From NCBI RefSeq assembly GCF_050632385.1, contig NZ_CP192599.1, positions 3,720,001-3,784,000 of the forward strand: 64,000 nucleotides of DNA. The letters run 5' to 3'. The notes beneath the pieces were generated by a model, which saw only the letters and a list, made by a program, of their open reading frames with translations, made no database searches and had not been told where the DNA came from. The stretch comes from Humitalea sp050632385 (lineage in GTDB: Bacteria > Pseudomonadota > Alphaproteobacteria > Acetobacterales > Acetobacteraceae). Below are positions 26,241 through 34,434 of this stretch, one piece after another; position 1 is the first letter of the stretch, and each line of letters opens with the position of its first letter. The translations under genes and the position numbers were made by a program.

Positions 26241-26319
26241 CGCGCGGGTTGAACTCCGCGCGGGCGGACCATGCATGTAGCCATGCCGGGGGCCGGATGC
26301 AAGCCGGATTGCCCCCGGC
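26241..26319. repeat. Two inverted repeats upstream of rpoZ
   Basis: The 154-base space between the divergent rpoZ and epimerase genes holds two GC-rich inverted repeats. They are CGCGCGG (26241-26247)/CCGCGCG (26256-26262) and GCCGGGGGC (26285-26293)/GCCCCCGGC (26311-26319). The first falls in the presumed rpoZ leader. They may be leader hairpins; no clear promoter boxes could be assigned. Confidence 0.35.
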
Positions 26320-26364
26320 GCCCGGGCCGCGTAACGCCGAAGCGCATTTCCATGAGGGTTCGCG

Positions 26365-27363
26365 ATGGCCAAGGTCCTGATCACCGGCGGCGCCGGCTTC
26401 GTCGGCTTGAACGTGACCGAGGCGCTGCTGGCCCGCGGCGACAGCGTCGTCATCTATGGCCGTGAGCCCCTGCCCGTCCCGGCCGCCGCCGCCTTCGCCG
26501 CCCTGCCCGGCCAGTTGACCGTCATCCTGGGCGATGTGCTGGACGACACCGCCCTGCGCGCCGCCTTCGCCGCCCAGCCGATCGACACGGTGCTGCCCTT
26601 CGCCGCCATCACCGCCGGCCCGGCGCGGGAGGCGGAAAACCCCGAACTGGTGCTGGATGTGAACCTGAAGGGCCTGGTCGCGACCCTGAAGGCCGCGCGC
26701 GACGCGGGCGGGGTGCGCCGGGTGGTGCTGCCCTCCTCCTCGGCCGTCTATGGCGAAAGCGCCTATGCCTATCCGGTGCTGACCGAGGCGGAGACCCCTT
26801 GCGTGCCGATCAGCCTCTATGGCGTGACCAAATACGCGGTCGAGCGCATGGGGATGCGGCTGTCCGGGCTCTGGGGCTTGGACGCCATCGCCGCCCGCAT
26901 CGGCGCGACCTTTGGCCCGTGGGAACGCGATACCGGCCTGCGCGACACCCTCAGCCCGCATCTGGCCATCGCCCAGGCGGCCCTGGCAGGGCGGGCCATC
27001 GTGATCCCGGCCGCCCCCCTGCCCGCCTATGACTGGATCTACGTGCGCGACCTGGCGGCGGGGCTGTTGGCGCTTGTGGACACCGACACCCCGGGTCCGC
27101 GCGTGTTCAACCTGGCCAGCGGGTTGGACTGGGCGCCCCTGGCCGGGGCCTGCTGCGATGTGATGGCGGCCCGCTTCCCCGGGTTTTCCTGGCGCCATGC
27201 GGCGGCGGGTGAGGCCGCGACCGTCAGCTTCAACGAAACCCGGCCGCGCGGCGTGATGGCCAATACCCGGGCGGCGGGGCTGGGCTGGGCGCCGCGCTTC
27301 ATCGGCCCCGCGGCGTATGAGGATTATGCCGCCTGGATCACGACGCGCGCCGACGCCGTGTAA
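26365..27363 (+). CDS. NAD-dependent nucleotide-sugar epimerase/dehydratase
   Basis: This 332-residue extended short-chain dehydrogenase has the N-terminal Rossmann motif GGAGFVG, a Ser-rich strand LPSSSAVYGES and the catalytic YGVTK (Tyr-x3-Lys, near residue 155). It then has RIGATFGPWER and a substrate-binding C-terminal part. Such enzymes epimerise or dehydrate NDP-sugars (often UDP-glucose/galactose related) in the cytosol. It is convergent with a glycosyltransferase gene (10 bases between stops), which suggests a glycan-building pocket with the adjacent PIG-L-like gene. The actual sugar is not known. Confidence 0.88.
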   Translation: MAKVLITGGAGFVGLNVTEALLARGDSVVIYGREPLPVPAAAAFAALPGQLTVILGDVLDDTALRAAFAAQPIDTVLPFAAITAGPAREAENPELVLDVNLKGLVATLKAARDAGGVRRVVLPSSSAVYGESAYAYPVLTEAETPCVPISLYGVTKYAVERMGMRLSGLWGLDAIAARIGATFGPWERDTGLRDTLSPHLAIAQAALAGRAIVIPAAPLPAYDWIYVRDLAAGLLALVDTDTPGPRVFNLASGLDWAPLAGACCDVMAARFPGFSWRHAAAGEAATVSFNETRPRGVMANTRAAGLGWAPRFIGPAAYEDYAAWITTRADAV

Positions 27364-27373
27364 AGGCCGCGCG

Positions 27374-28885
27374 TCACCCGCGTAGCGCCGCCAGCACGCG
27401 CCGGCGCAACCGATGCAGCGGCGCCCGCACCGCGGCGGGCAGGATCCTGTGCCACAGCCCGCGCAGCACGGATTCAATTCGCGCCCCAAGCCCGGGCGGC
27501 GGCCGCGCGCCCTGCAGCGCCGCGTCCAGCCGTCGCTCCGTGCTGTCCAGCGCGGCCAGCACCCGTGCTTCGATAAGCGCCTGCCGGTCGAAGACGCCGG
27601 CCAGGCCGATCGCGGTGTCCTGGGCATGGGCGGCGACGGCGGCCTGTGCCGCAGCCGATCCGGCCTGCACCGCCTCTCGCAGGTCCGCCGTCACGGATGC
27701 CAGCGCGCCCTCCGTCTCGGCCTGGGCGGTGTCGAGGCCCGACTGCGTCTGCGCGATGGCCGCGGCAAGGCCCGCCTGCGTCTGGGCCACAGCGGCGGCA
27801 AGGCCGGCGATCTCCTGCCCGACACGGTCGAGCGGCGACCCACGCGCGGGCCATCCGATCTGGTCCGCAAGGCGGCGCCATGCGGCGTCCTGGTCCAGAT
27901 GCGGCACCCAGCGTGAAATGAAGACCCCGACCGCCGCCGCCTCGGCGGGCGCATTGTCGAGGGCGGGCAGCGCCAGCATGTCCCGGTAGATCGTCTCCAG
28001 CCCATCGAGCCAGGGCTCGATCCCACACCGGTCGCGCACCAGGGCGGTGGCGGCCTCGGCCTCGGCCGCCGACCAGGCGGCGATGGCGGCGGCCACCTGC
28101 GCTTCGTCGGTCGGGAATGCCAGGATGGCGGCGCCGAGATTCCACGGCAGCCATGCCTCGGCATTGGCCCGGCCGAGGAATCCTGCGCAGCCACGACCGT
28201 CGCAAACGATCACGCCGGCACCGGCGGCCGCGGCCTCCATCGCCGTCCGGGCGGTGGCGAAGACGATATCGGCGCGGGCGAAGGCCTCCTCCGGCCGCGC
28301 CAACATCTGGCCGGGGCCGGAGCCGAATTCCTCCAGCACGATCCCGGCCGCGTGGCAGGCGGCGCGCAGGGCCGGCAGATGCGTCGCATGCTTGGTGATC
28401 GCGATCGCGCGCCCGGGGCGTTCCGGCAGGCGGGGGTGGGGCAGGCCGCGCGACAGATCGACCGCGTTCGGCAGGATCGACACCTGCGATGCCGCCGCAC
28501 CTTCCGCCACCAGGCGTGCGCGGCACCGTTCATCCACGGCAAAGGCACGCCGCACGCGCGGATGCGGTGGCAGCGTGTCGTAGGCGGTGGTGGCGTCGTG
28601 GCACACGAACAAGCCGGGCACGCCGGGATGGGCCGCCAGTGCCGCGAAGCAGGGTGCCGTGTGGTGGCCATGGATCACATCGGGCCGCATCGGCAAACCG
28701 TCGGGCCGGTCGGTGACAAGATGGCCCCGCGCCCGCATCTCCTGCGCCAGCGGTCCCAGCGTCTGGGCATAGATGACCGCGCGATGCCCGCGGCGGCGCA
28801 GGCCGTCGGCCAGTTGTTCGACGACAACCTCCGTCCCCGTGCGGTTCGCCAGGACGAGGTTCGTGATCAGCACGGTCAGCGACAC
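27374..28885 (-). CDS. GT4-like glycosyltransferase with C-terminal coiled-coil tail
   Basis: The product is about 503 residues. Residues 1-330 look like a GT-B glycosyltransferase of family 4, with an N-terminal LITNLVLANRTGTEVVVEQLADGLRRRGH, the linker VSILPNAVDL and a C-domain stretch ARPEEAFARADIVFATARTAMEAAAAGAGVIV. Residues about 350-460 are Ala/Gln-rich with a repeated AAxAQTQxGL unit, forming a predicted coiled coil. A basic, amphipathic C-terminus follows. The GTG at 28885 was chosen because GGGAG lies 7 bases upstream; a GTG at 28936 has no such site. It probably adds a sugar in a cell-surface glycan. Confidence 0.82.
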   Translation of the reverse strand: MSLTVLITNLVLANRTGTEVVVEQLADGLRRRGHRAVIYAQTLGPLAQEMRARGHLVTDRPDGLPMRPDVIHGHHTAPCFAALAAHPGVPGLFVCHDATTAYDTLPPHPRVRRAFAVDERCRARLVAEGAAASQVSILPNAVDLSRGLPHPRLPERPGRAIAITKHATHLPALRAACHAAGIVLEEFGSGPGQMLARPEEAFARADIVFATARTAMEAAAAGAGVIVCDGRGCAGFLGRANAEAWLPWNLGAAILAFPTDEAQVAAAIAAWSAAEAEAATALVRDRCGIEPWLDGLETIYRDMLALPALDNAPAEAAAVGVFISRWVPHLDQDAAWRRLADQIGWPARGSPLDRVGQEIAGLAAAVAQTQAGLAAAIAQTQSGLDTAQAETEGALASVTADLREAVQAGSAAAQAAVAAHAQDTAIGLAGVFDRQALIEARVLAALDSTERRLDAALQGARPPPGLGARIESVLRGLWHRILPAAVRAPLHRLRRRVLAALRG

Positions 28886-28892
28886 GTCATGG

Positions 28893-28897
28893 CTCCC
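28893..28897 (-). promoter_or_regulatory. Ribosome binding site fixing the GTG start of the glycosyltransferase
   Basis: On the minus strand GGGAG ends 7 bases before the GTG at 28885-28883. No comparable site precedes the upstream GTG at 28936, so the shorter protein is preferred. The site overlaps an out-of-frame ATG. Confidence 0.5.
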
Positions 28898-28963
28898 GGT
28901 CGCCAGCCGTGGCGGCGACAGGCCTTGGCTATTCACATCCGGCCACGCTGACTACAAGGCCCG

Positions 28964-29665
28964 ATGCCCGAACCCTGCCTGATCGTCGCGCATCCCGGCC
29001 ATGAATTGCGATTGTTCGGCTGGATGGAGCAGCAACGCCCCCTTGTCTGCGTGCTGACCGACGGGGCGGGGCAGGCCGCACCGCCGCGCACCGCATTCTC
29101 CCGGACGCTTATCCAGGCGTGCGGGGCACGCGCCGGCGCGGTCATGGGGCCTCTGTCGGACCGCGCCTGGTATGCTGCGCTGCTGGCCGGCGATGCGTCC
29201 CCCTTCCTGGCCGCGGCGGAGACCATCGCGGGGCAGGCCGAACCGGGCGCCCTGGTCGTGGCGGACCCGGTCGAGGGCTATAACCCCATGCATGACCTCT
29301 GCGCCGCTGTCGCCGATCGGGTCGCGGCCCTGGTTGGCGGGGCACGCGCCACCTATCCGCTGACCCGCGTGGCGCAGGGCGGCGACATCCTGGCGCTGGA
29401 CGACGCCACCCAAGCACGCAAGCGCACCGGCGTCGCGAACTACACCCCACTCGCCCAGGAAGCGTCCGTGGTTCTGGGTACCGACCCCCAGGCCATGGCC
29501 GAGGAGCGGATCCTGCCCGCCCAGGACGACTGGCCGGAAACGCCGGACGAACAACCCGGCTACGAGGCGATCGGCGCCAACCGCCAGGCGGCGGGGGTCT
29601 ACGACCGCCTCATCACCTATCGCGAGCACGTTCGCCCGATGGCGCTGATCCTGCGTCGCCTGTGA
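28964..29665 (+). CDS. PIG-L-like deacetylase superfamily protein with altered motif
   Basis: The 233-residue protein begins PCLIVAHPGHELRLFGW, which lines up with the AHPDDE metal motif of PIG-L/MshB deacetylases at the N-terminus. The third metal motif HPDH appears as NPMHDLC in a sequence VEGYNPMHDLCAAVADRV. Thus the His of AHP and the last His are kept, but Asp-Asp is replaced by Gly-His, removing the presumed catalytic base. Whether it is still an N-deacetylase of a sugar is uncertain. A genuine glycan role is suggested by its divergent neighbour, the GT4-like gene (78 bases apart). Family placement rests on these motifs and fold-like pattern only. Confidence 0.6.
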   Translation: MPEPCLIVAHPGHELRLFGWMEQQRPLVCVLTDGAGQAAPPRTAFSRTLIQACGARAGAVMGPLSDRAWYAALLAGDASPFLAAAETIAGQAEPGALVVADPVEGYNPMHDLCAAVADRVAALVGGARATYPLTRVAQGGDILALDDATQARKRTGVANYTPLAQEASVVLGTDPQAMAEERILPAQDDWPETPDEQPGYEAIGANRQAAGVYDRLITYREHVRPMALILRRL

Positions 29666-29682
29666 CGGCGGCACCCTGACAC

Positions 29683-30282
29683 TCAGGTCGCCGGCGACAC
29701 CCCGTCGCGGCCGACCTGCATGCGGTCGACGGTGATCCGGCCGTCCTCCGCCCGCGTGCCGACGACCAGCACGGCGGCGCCGGGCACCAAATCGGCGCGC
29801 GTGGCCGGGATGCCCATCAGCAGTGCGGTCCGTGGCGTGATCGCCACCCGGTGGCTTTGCCCCAGGATGGTCATGGTGATCTCACGGCCATTCGCATTCT
29901 CGACCACCGCCTCCACCGCGCCATTGTTCATCGAGGTATTGGGCCCGAGGTCCCAGGCCGACTGGAACTCCCGCCCCCGCGCGCCCGGCGGGAAGACGCT
30001 GATCGCAATCGCCTGCAAGCCGCCATCAGGGCCAGGTTCGGCCACCACGCCCAGGAAGGTCCCCGGCGTCACCTCCGACAGCGCGACCCGGCGCAGGGCG
30101 GACACGGGTGCGGTTTCGGGCAGGGTGACGGTCGCGCGGCCGCCTTCGCGGGTGGCGATGGTCAGTTGGCCGGCCTCGAACGACACGATCGTGCCGCGGA
30201 TACGGGCGGGGCCGGCCCCTTGGGCGAAGGCGGCAAAAGGCAGGACAGCCAGGCCAAGGGCTGTGAGGCGTCGTGACAGCAT
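29683..30282 (-). CDS. Exported protein of unknown function, DUF5666-like
   Basis: This is a 199-residue protein with a signal peptide (MLSRRLTALGLAVLPFAAFAQ). It is then mostly short beta strands, with GTIVSFEAGQLTIATREGG, VALSEVTPGTFLGVVAEPGPDGG and a second similar unit with GREITMTILGQSHRVAI and DLVPGAAVLVVGTRAEDG. The two halves look like related OB-like repeats, as in DUF5666 proteins, which are exported and of unknown role. A GGAGGA site lies 8 bases before the ATG. It is convergent with the PIG-L-like gene. Confidence 0.65.
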   Translation of the reverse strand: MLSRRLTALGLAVLPFAAFAQGAGPARIRGTIVSFEAGQLTIATREGGRATVTLPETAPVSALRRVALSEVTPGTFLGVVAEPGPDGGLQAIAISVFPPGARGREFQSAWDLGPNTSMNNGAVEAVVENANGREITMTILGQSHRVAITPRTALLMGIPATRADLVPGAAVLVVGTRAEDGRITVDRMQVGRDGVSPAT

Positions 30283-30305
30283 GGGCCGGTCCTCCGTGGT
30301 GCGCC

Positions 30306-30713
30306 TCATGTGGGTTCGGCCGGCGTCGTGGGAACCCACCCCTTGCCCTCGCGCACATCCTTCATGGCACGGCAGAATCCCTCGAAGGCCGGCATCCCGG
30401 CGGGCAGCCCGGCCAGGAAGGCGGCTTCCACCACTTCCTCGAAACTCGCGCCGTATTGCATGGCGCGGCGGGACGCCCATTCGATGCCCTCGCGGTCGCC
30501 CTTCACCGCCGTCGTGATGCCGACCAGCACCAGGAAGCGGGTCTTGAGGTCCAGCGCACGGCCCTCGCCCGGGCCAAAGATCACATGGCTGGCAAGGTCG
30601 CCGTAGCGGCGCAGGAATTCCGGATTGCACTCGGCCAGCATGTCGTGCAGCGGCAGGGTATAGCCGCGGACGGCGCGGATTTTTTCGAGTTCGGCTTCGC
30701 CTTCGGGGGTCAT
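30306..30713 (-). CDS. Carboxymuconolactone decarboxylase (CMD) family protein
   Basis: This 135-residue protein has the small all-helical CMD/AhpD fold: LDLKTRFLVLVGITTAVKGDREGIEWASRRAMQYGASFEEVVEAAFLAG. The family includes gamma-carboxymuconolactone decarboxylase and AhpD-like peroxidase partners. The CxxC pair of AhpD is absent, arguing for a decarboxylase-like or unknown role. It follows the flavin oxidoreductase gene by 16 bases, has an AAGGA ribosome site and probably forms a two-gene operon with it. Confidence 0.85.
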   Translation of the reverse strand: MTPEGEAELEKIRAVRGYTLPLHDMLAECNPEFLRRYGDLASHVIFGPGEGRALDLKTRFLVLVGITTAVKGDREGIEWASRRAMQYGASFEEVVEAAFLAGLPAGMPAFEGFCRAMKDVREGKGWVPTTPAEPT

Positions 30714-30729
30714 GGTGTTGTCCTTGTTG

Positions 30730-32736
30730 TCAGATGGCCCGCGCGGCGATCTCGCCTTCGCGTATCGCCGCGTCGGCACGGCGGGGGGCCAGGGCATCGC
30801 CGATCAGCCGCACCTCCGGCCCGCTGCCGTGCAATGCGTGGAACAGCGCGTCCTGCGCCTCGGCGCCCAGCGCCAGGACGATGGTGTCGATGTTGTTCCG
30901 CACATGTTGTTCGCTGGTGTAGACATCGCGCAGCCGCACCGTGCCGCCTTCGATCCCCAGCAATTCCATGTCGGTGGTGAAAGTGACGCCCATGCGCCGG
31001 AGCATCCCAAACGTCTTGCCCCAGTCGCGGCTGGCCGCGAGGTCGGGGGCCGCCTGACCCAGCCAGGTCACGAATTCCACCGCCGCCCCACGCGATGCCA
31101 GGTATTCGGCGACCACCACCGCCTGCCGCCCGCCCAACCCGTCATAGACCAACGCCCGCGCCCCGGGCGGTGCCTGTTCGCGCAGCGCGTCCATGTAGGA
31201 CAGCACGTTGGGCTGGTCCGTGCCGGGCACCGGGGCGCCATTCCATTTTTCCGGCCGCAGCGGAGTCCAGCCATGGCGCAGCCCGGCCGAACCGGTGGCG
31301 ACAATGATGGTTTCGTAGCCCGCGGCGCGGAGCATGGCCTCGGTCGCCACCGTTTGCAGGCGGATATCGACGCCCGCCTTCACCACCTGGCGTTCCAGCC
31401 AGTCGGCGACGCCGGCCAGTTCCGTGCGCGACGGCGCGCGCGACCACAGCCGGACCTGGCCGCCCAGCTCATGGCTGCGTTCGTACAGCGTGACCTGGTG
31501 CCCGCGCTGGGCCGCGGTCAGTGCCGCGCGCATCCCGCCCGGGCCACCGCCGACGACCGCGACTTTTTTCGCGCGCGCCGCCTGCGTCACCGTGCCGGCG
31601 CCGAGTTGGCGTTCGTTGCCGGCCGCCGGGTTGTGGATGCAGGCGATCGGCGCCTGGGCGAAAATCGACGACATGCACCAATTGGCGCCGACGCAGGGGC
31701 GGATGTCCTCGCCCTCGCCACGTTGCGCCTTGGCGACCCATTCGGGGTCGGCGATCAGCGCGCGTGCCATGGCGACGAAATCGCAATCGCCCTGGGCCAG
31801 GTGTTTCTCGGCCTCGGCCGGCGTCACGATGCGACCGACGCCCACCACCGGGCGGTCCACCGCCTGCTTCACCTTTCGCGTCGCGGCCATCTGGAAGCCG
31901 TGGCTTTCCGGTGAGGTCGGGTAGATCAGCATCCGGTTCAGGTAGGTGCCGTGGCTGCATGATACGTAGTCGATCAACCCCGATGCGGTCATCCGCGCCG
32001 CGACCTCGGCCCAGTCGTCCGGGCGCAGCCCGCCCTCATGGCCATCGTCGGAATTGATGCGGACGCCGACGATCATATCCGGACCGCATTCCTCACGCGT
32101 TGCCTGGATGATCTCCATGACCAGGCGCAGGCGGTTCTCCAAGCTGCCGCCAAAGGCATCCGTACGGTGGTTCGTCGCGGGCGACAGGAACTGGTTCAGC
32201 AGATAGCCATGCGCCATGGAATGGACCTCGACCCCATCCAACCCACCATCGCGGGCGTGACGGGCCGACAGGCGATAGCCCTCGCGGATCGTGTCGATGT
32301 CGGCGATCGTCATCACATGCGGCATCTCGCGATACACCGCGCAGGGCACCGCCGATGGCGCCCAGACCGGCACGCCGGAGGCGACGCTGTTCGTCTCACG
32401 CCCCCGATGCCAGGGCTGCGCCAGCAGCAACGCGCCGTGGCGATGCACCGCATCCGCGATCTTCCGGAACTGCGGCACCATGCGCGGGTCGAAGGCCAGC
32501 GCCTTGCCGCGATAGGGCAGCGATGTCTCATGCACCGCCATGGCTTCCATGGTGATGACGGCGACGCCGTGCTTGGCGCGTTCCTCGTAATAGGCCACGT
32601 GTTCGTCGGTGAAGACGTGGTCCTTCACCAGCAAGGTCGCATGCGCGCTCATCCACGTACGGTTGCGTGCCATCTTCGGACCGAGGGCATGCGGGCTGAG
32701 CAGCAACGGATACGGTGACGCAACAGCCTCGGGCAT
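30730..32736 (-). CDS. NADH:flavin oxidoreductase, N-methylproline demethylase-like
   Basis: The 668-residue enzyme has the TMADH/2,4-dienoyl-CoA reductase layout. An FMN TIM barrel (residues 1-360: ARNRTWMSAHAT, HDGGLDG-like ARDGGLDGVEVH, NQFLSPATNHRTDAFGGS) is followed by a Fe-S loop and FAD/NAD Rossmann domains (VAVVGGGPGGMRAALTAA). In the Fe-S loop the motif is C-V-G-A-N-W-C ... C: the second Cys of the usual C-x2-C-x2-C is Ala. That pattern is shared with demethylases of N-methylproline/stachydrine type, so an N-methyl amine oxidation is a good guess. The CMD gene lies downstream. It is divergent from the FAD oxidoreductase gene at 32830. Confidence 0.85.
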   Translation of the reverse strand: MPEAVASPYPLLLSPHALGPKMARNRTWMSAHATLLVKDHVFTDEHVAYYEERAKHGVAVITMEAMAVHETSLPYRGKALAFDPRMVPQFRKIADAVHRHGALLLAQPWHRGRETNSVASGVPVWAPSAVPCAVYREMPHVMTIADIDTIREGYRLSARHARDGGLDGVEVHSMAHGYLLNQFLSPATNHRTDAFGGSLENRLRLVMEIIQATREECGPDMIVGVRINSDDGHEGGLRPDDWAEVAARMTASGLIDYVSCSHGTYLNRMLIYPTSPESHGFQMAATRKVKQAVDRPVVGVGRIVTPAEAEKHLAQGDCDFVAMARALIADPEWVAKAQRGEGEDIRPCVGANWCMSSIFAQAPIACIHNPAAGNERQLGAGTVTQAARAKKVAVVGGGPGGMRAALTAAQRGHQVTLYERSHELGGQVRLWSRAPSRTELAGVADWLERQVVKAGVDIRLQTVATEAMLRAAGYETIIVATGSAGLRHGWTPLRPEKWNGAPVPGTDQPNVLSYMDALREQAPPGARALVYDGLGGRQAVVVAEYLASRGAAVEFVTWLGQAAPDLAASRDWGKTFGMLRRMGVTFTTDMELLGIEGGTVRLRDVYTSEQHVRNNIDTIVLALGAEAQDALFHALHGSGPEVRLIGDALAPRRADAAIREGEIAARAI

Positions 32737-32829
32737 TTCGATATGACCTGTCGTTGGATCCAGGAGCCTTGCCACCGCGGGGGGCCGCGTCAAGACTAAG
32801 CCCTGTTCGTACAGGGGGGCGTTGAAGGC

Positions 32830-34434
32830 GTGGCGGATCACGACGTCGATCTGGTTGTCGCCGGCACCGGGGCCGCGGGCTGCGGCGCGGCGCTGGCCGC
32901 GGCCGCGCGCGGATTGCGCGTGGTGGTGGTGGAAAAATCCGACAGGCTGGGCGGCGCGACCGCCGCCTCCCTCGGCGGGCTCTGGGCGCCCTGCAACCAT
33001 CTGGCAGCCGAGGCCGGCCTGCCCGACAGCCTGGATGCCGCGCGGCGCTACATGGGCTTCCTGTCGGGTGGCTATGCGCTGGCGCCGATGACGGAAGCCT
33101 ATCTGCAGGCCAGCCGCCTGGCGTTGCGCGACTTCGCCGATGCGGGCGTGCCGCTACGCCTGCTGCGCGGCCTGCCCGACCATTATTTCCCCCAGGCCGA
33201 TGGCGCCGCCGCCGATGGCCGCATGGTGGAGGCGATGCCGATCGCGCGCGCGGCCCTCGGTCCCTGGGGCCACCGGCTGGAGGAAGGCGTCTACAACGAA
33301 GCCGGCGTCTCCTGGGGCGATGCCATCGCCTGGGGCGGGTTGGGCGCCCGCCAGCGCTGGCCGGAGGCGGAATTGGACGCGCGCCGCCGCGGCGAGTTGC
33401 TCGCCGCCGGTGCTGGTCTGGTCGGCCAGTTCGTCGCCGAACTGGTGCGACGCCAGGTGCCGATCCTGGCCGGCTTCCGCGCCGAACGGCTGCTGCTGGA
33501 GGACGGGCGCGTGGTCGGGCTGGAAGGTGGCGGCACGCGGCTGCATACGAAAAAAGGTGTGGTCCTCGCGACGGGCGGCTACGAAGGCAGCCCGGAGTTG
33601 GTGGGCCGGTTCGAGGGCCTGCCCGACTGGATGAACATCTTTCCGCGTTCGATCGAAGGTGACGGTTTGCTGATGGGAAGCGAATTGGGTGCCGCCGTGT
33701 GGCGCGTGCCGAACAACCTGGCGATGCTGGTCGGCTACGCGATCCCGGCGCCGGATGGCGGCGAGCAATTCTTCAGCGCGGGGCTGCGCGGGCTGTCCTA
33801 TCCGCACAGCATCGTGGTGAACGACCAGGGGCGGCGCTTCTGTGATGAAAGCCAGTTCCAGCACGTTGTTTCGGCGCTGACGCGGTTCGACCTCGGGCTG
33901 CACCGGCATCCGAACCTGCCGGCCTGGATGCTGTTCGATGCGCAGTATTTCGCCCGCTACAGCTTTGCCCGCCGCCCGCCGGGCGCGCCGGTGCCCGATT
34001 GGGTGGTGCAAGCCGATACGACGGAGGAGTTGGCGCGCAAGATCGGCGTGGATGCTGCGGCGCTGGCCGCCACCATCACCCGCTTCAACGAAGGAGCGGC
34101 GCGGGGCGAGGACCCGGATTTCGGCCGCGGCACCTCGGCCTTCGCGCGCTCCACCGCCGGCGATCCGCATGCGGCGCATCCCAACCTCGGCACCTTGGCG
34201 ACCGGCCCGTTCTGCGCGGTGCGGGTCAAGCTGGGCGGCATTTCCGCCGCCGGGCTGCTGACCGATCCCGATGCCCGCGTGCTGCATGTGCGGGGGCGCC
34301 CCATCGACGGACTCTACGCCTGCGGCAACGCCGCGGCACCGACCGAATCCGGCGCGGGCTACCAGGCCGGCGTGTCCCTAATGCGCGGGGCGGCCTTCGG
34401 CTGGCTGGCGGCGCGCCACGCGGCGGGGGGCTGA
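32830..34434 (+). CDS. FAD-dependent oxidoreductase (fumarate reductase/ketosteroid dehydrogenase-like)
   Basis: The 534-residue flavoprotein has a Rossmann start VDLVVAGTGAAGCGAALAAAARG, the VVVEKSDRLGGATAASLGG flavin contact, VLATGGYEGSPELV and a C-terminal RPIDGLYACGNAAAPTESGAGYQAGVSL that closes the FAD site. It resembles soluble flavoproteins such as 3-ketosteroid dehydrogenase or fumarate reductase relatives. The start is a GTG at 32830 with an upstream GGGGGG stretch. It opens a three-gene operon with a hydrolase-fold protein (1-base overlap) and a Bug receptor. Confidence 0.88.
   Translation: MADHDVDLVVAGTGAAGCGAALAAAARGLRVVVVEKSDRLGGATAASLGGLWAPCNHLAAEAGLPDSLDAARRYMGFLSGGYALAPMTEAYLQASRLALRDFADAGVPLRLLRGLPDHYFPQADGAAADGRMVEAMPIARAALGPWGHRLEEGVYNEAGVSWGDAIAWGGLGARQRWPEAELDARRRGELLAAGAGLVGQFVAELVRRQVPILAGFRAERLLLEDGRVVGLEGGGTRLHTKKGVVLATGGYEGSPELVGRFEGLPDWMNIFPRSIEGDGLLMGSELGAAVWRVPNNLAMLVGYAIPAPDGGEQFFSAGLRGLSYPHSIVVNDQGRRFCDESQFQHVVSALTRFDLGLHRHPNLPAWMLFDAQYFARYSFARRPPGAPVPDWVVQADTTEELARKIGVDAAALAATITRFNEGAARGEDPDFGRGTSAFARSTAGDPHAAHPNLGTLATGPFCAVRVKLGGISAAGLLTDPDARVLHVRGRPIDGLYACGNAAAPTESGAGYQAGVSLMRGAAFGWLAARHAAGG

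Noticed and set aside
22444..26280. A very long plus-strand open frame (over 1200 codons) opposite the M20 amidohydrolase, rsh and rpoZ genes
   Set aside because: Its translation is low-complexity Arg/Gly/His/Gln-rich and has no family motif, while the minus strand carries three well-conserved genes. It is a by-product of GC-rich codon use.
32776..32789. CGCGG-gggg-CCGCG hairpin upstream of the FAD oxidoreductase as an attenuator
   Set aside because: It is short, made only of G and C in very GC-rich DNA, and has no U-run or second alternative fold.
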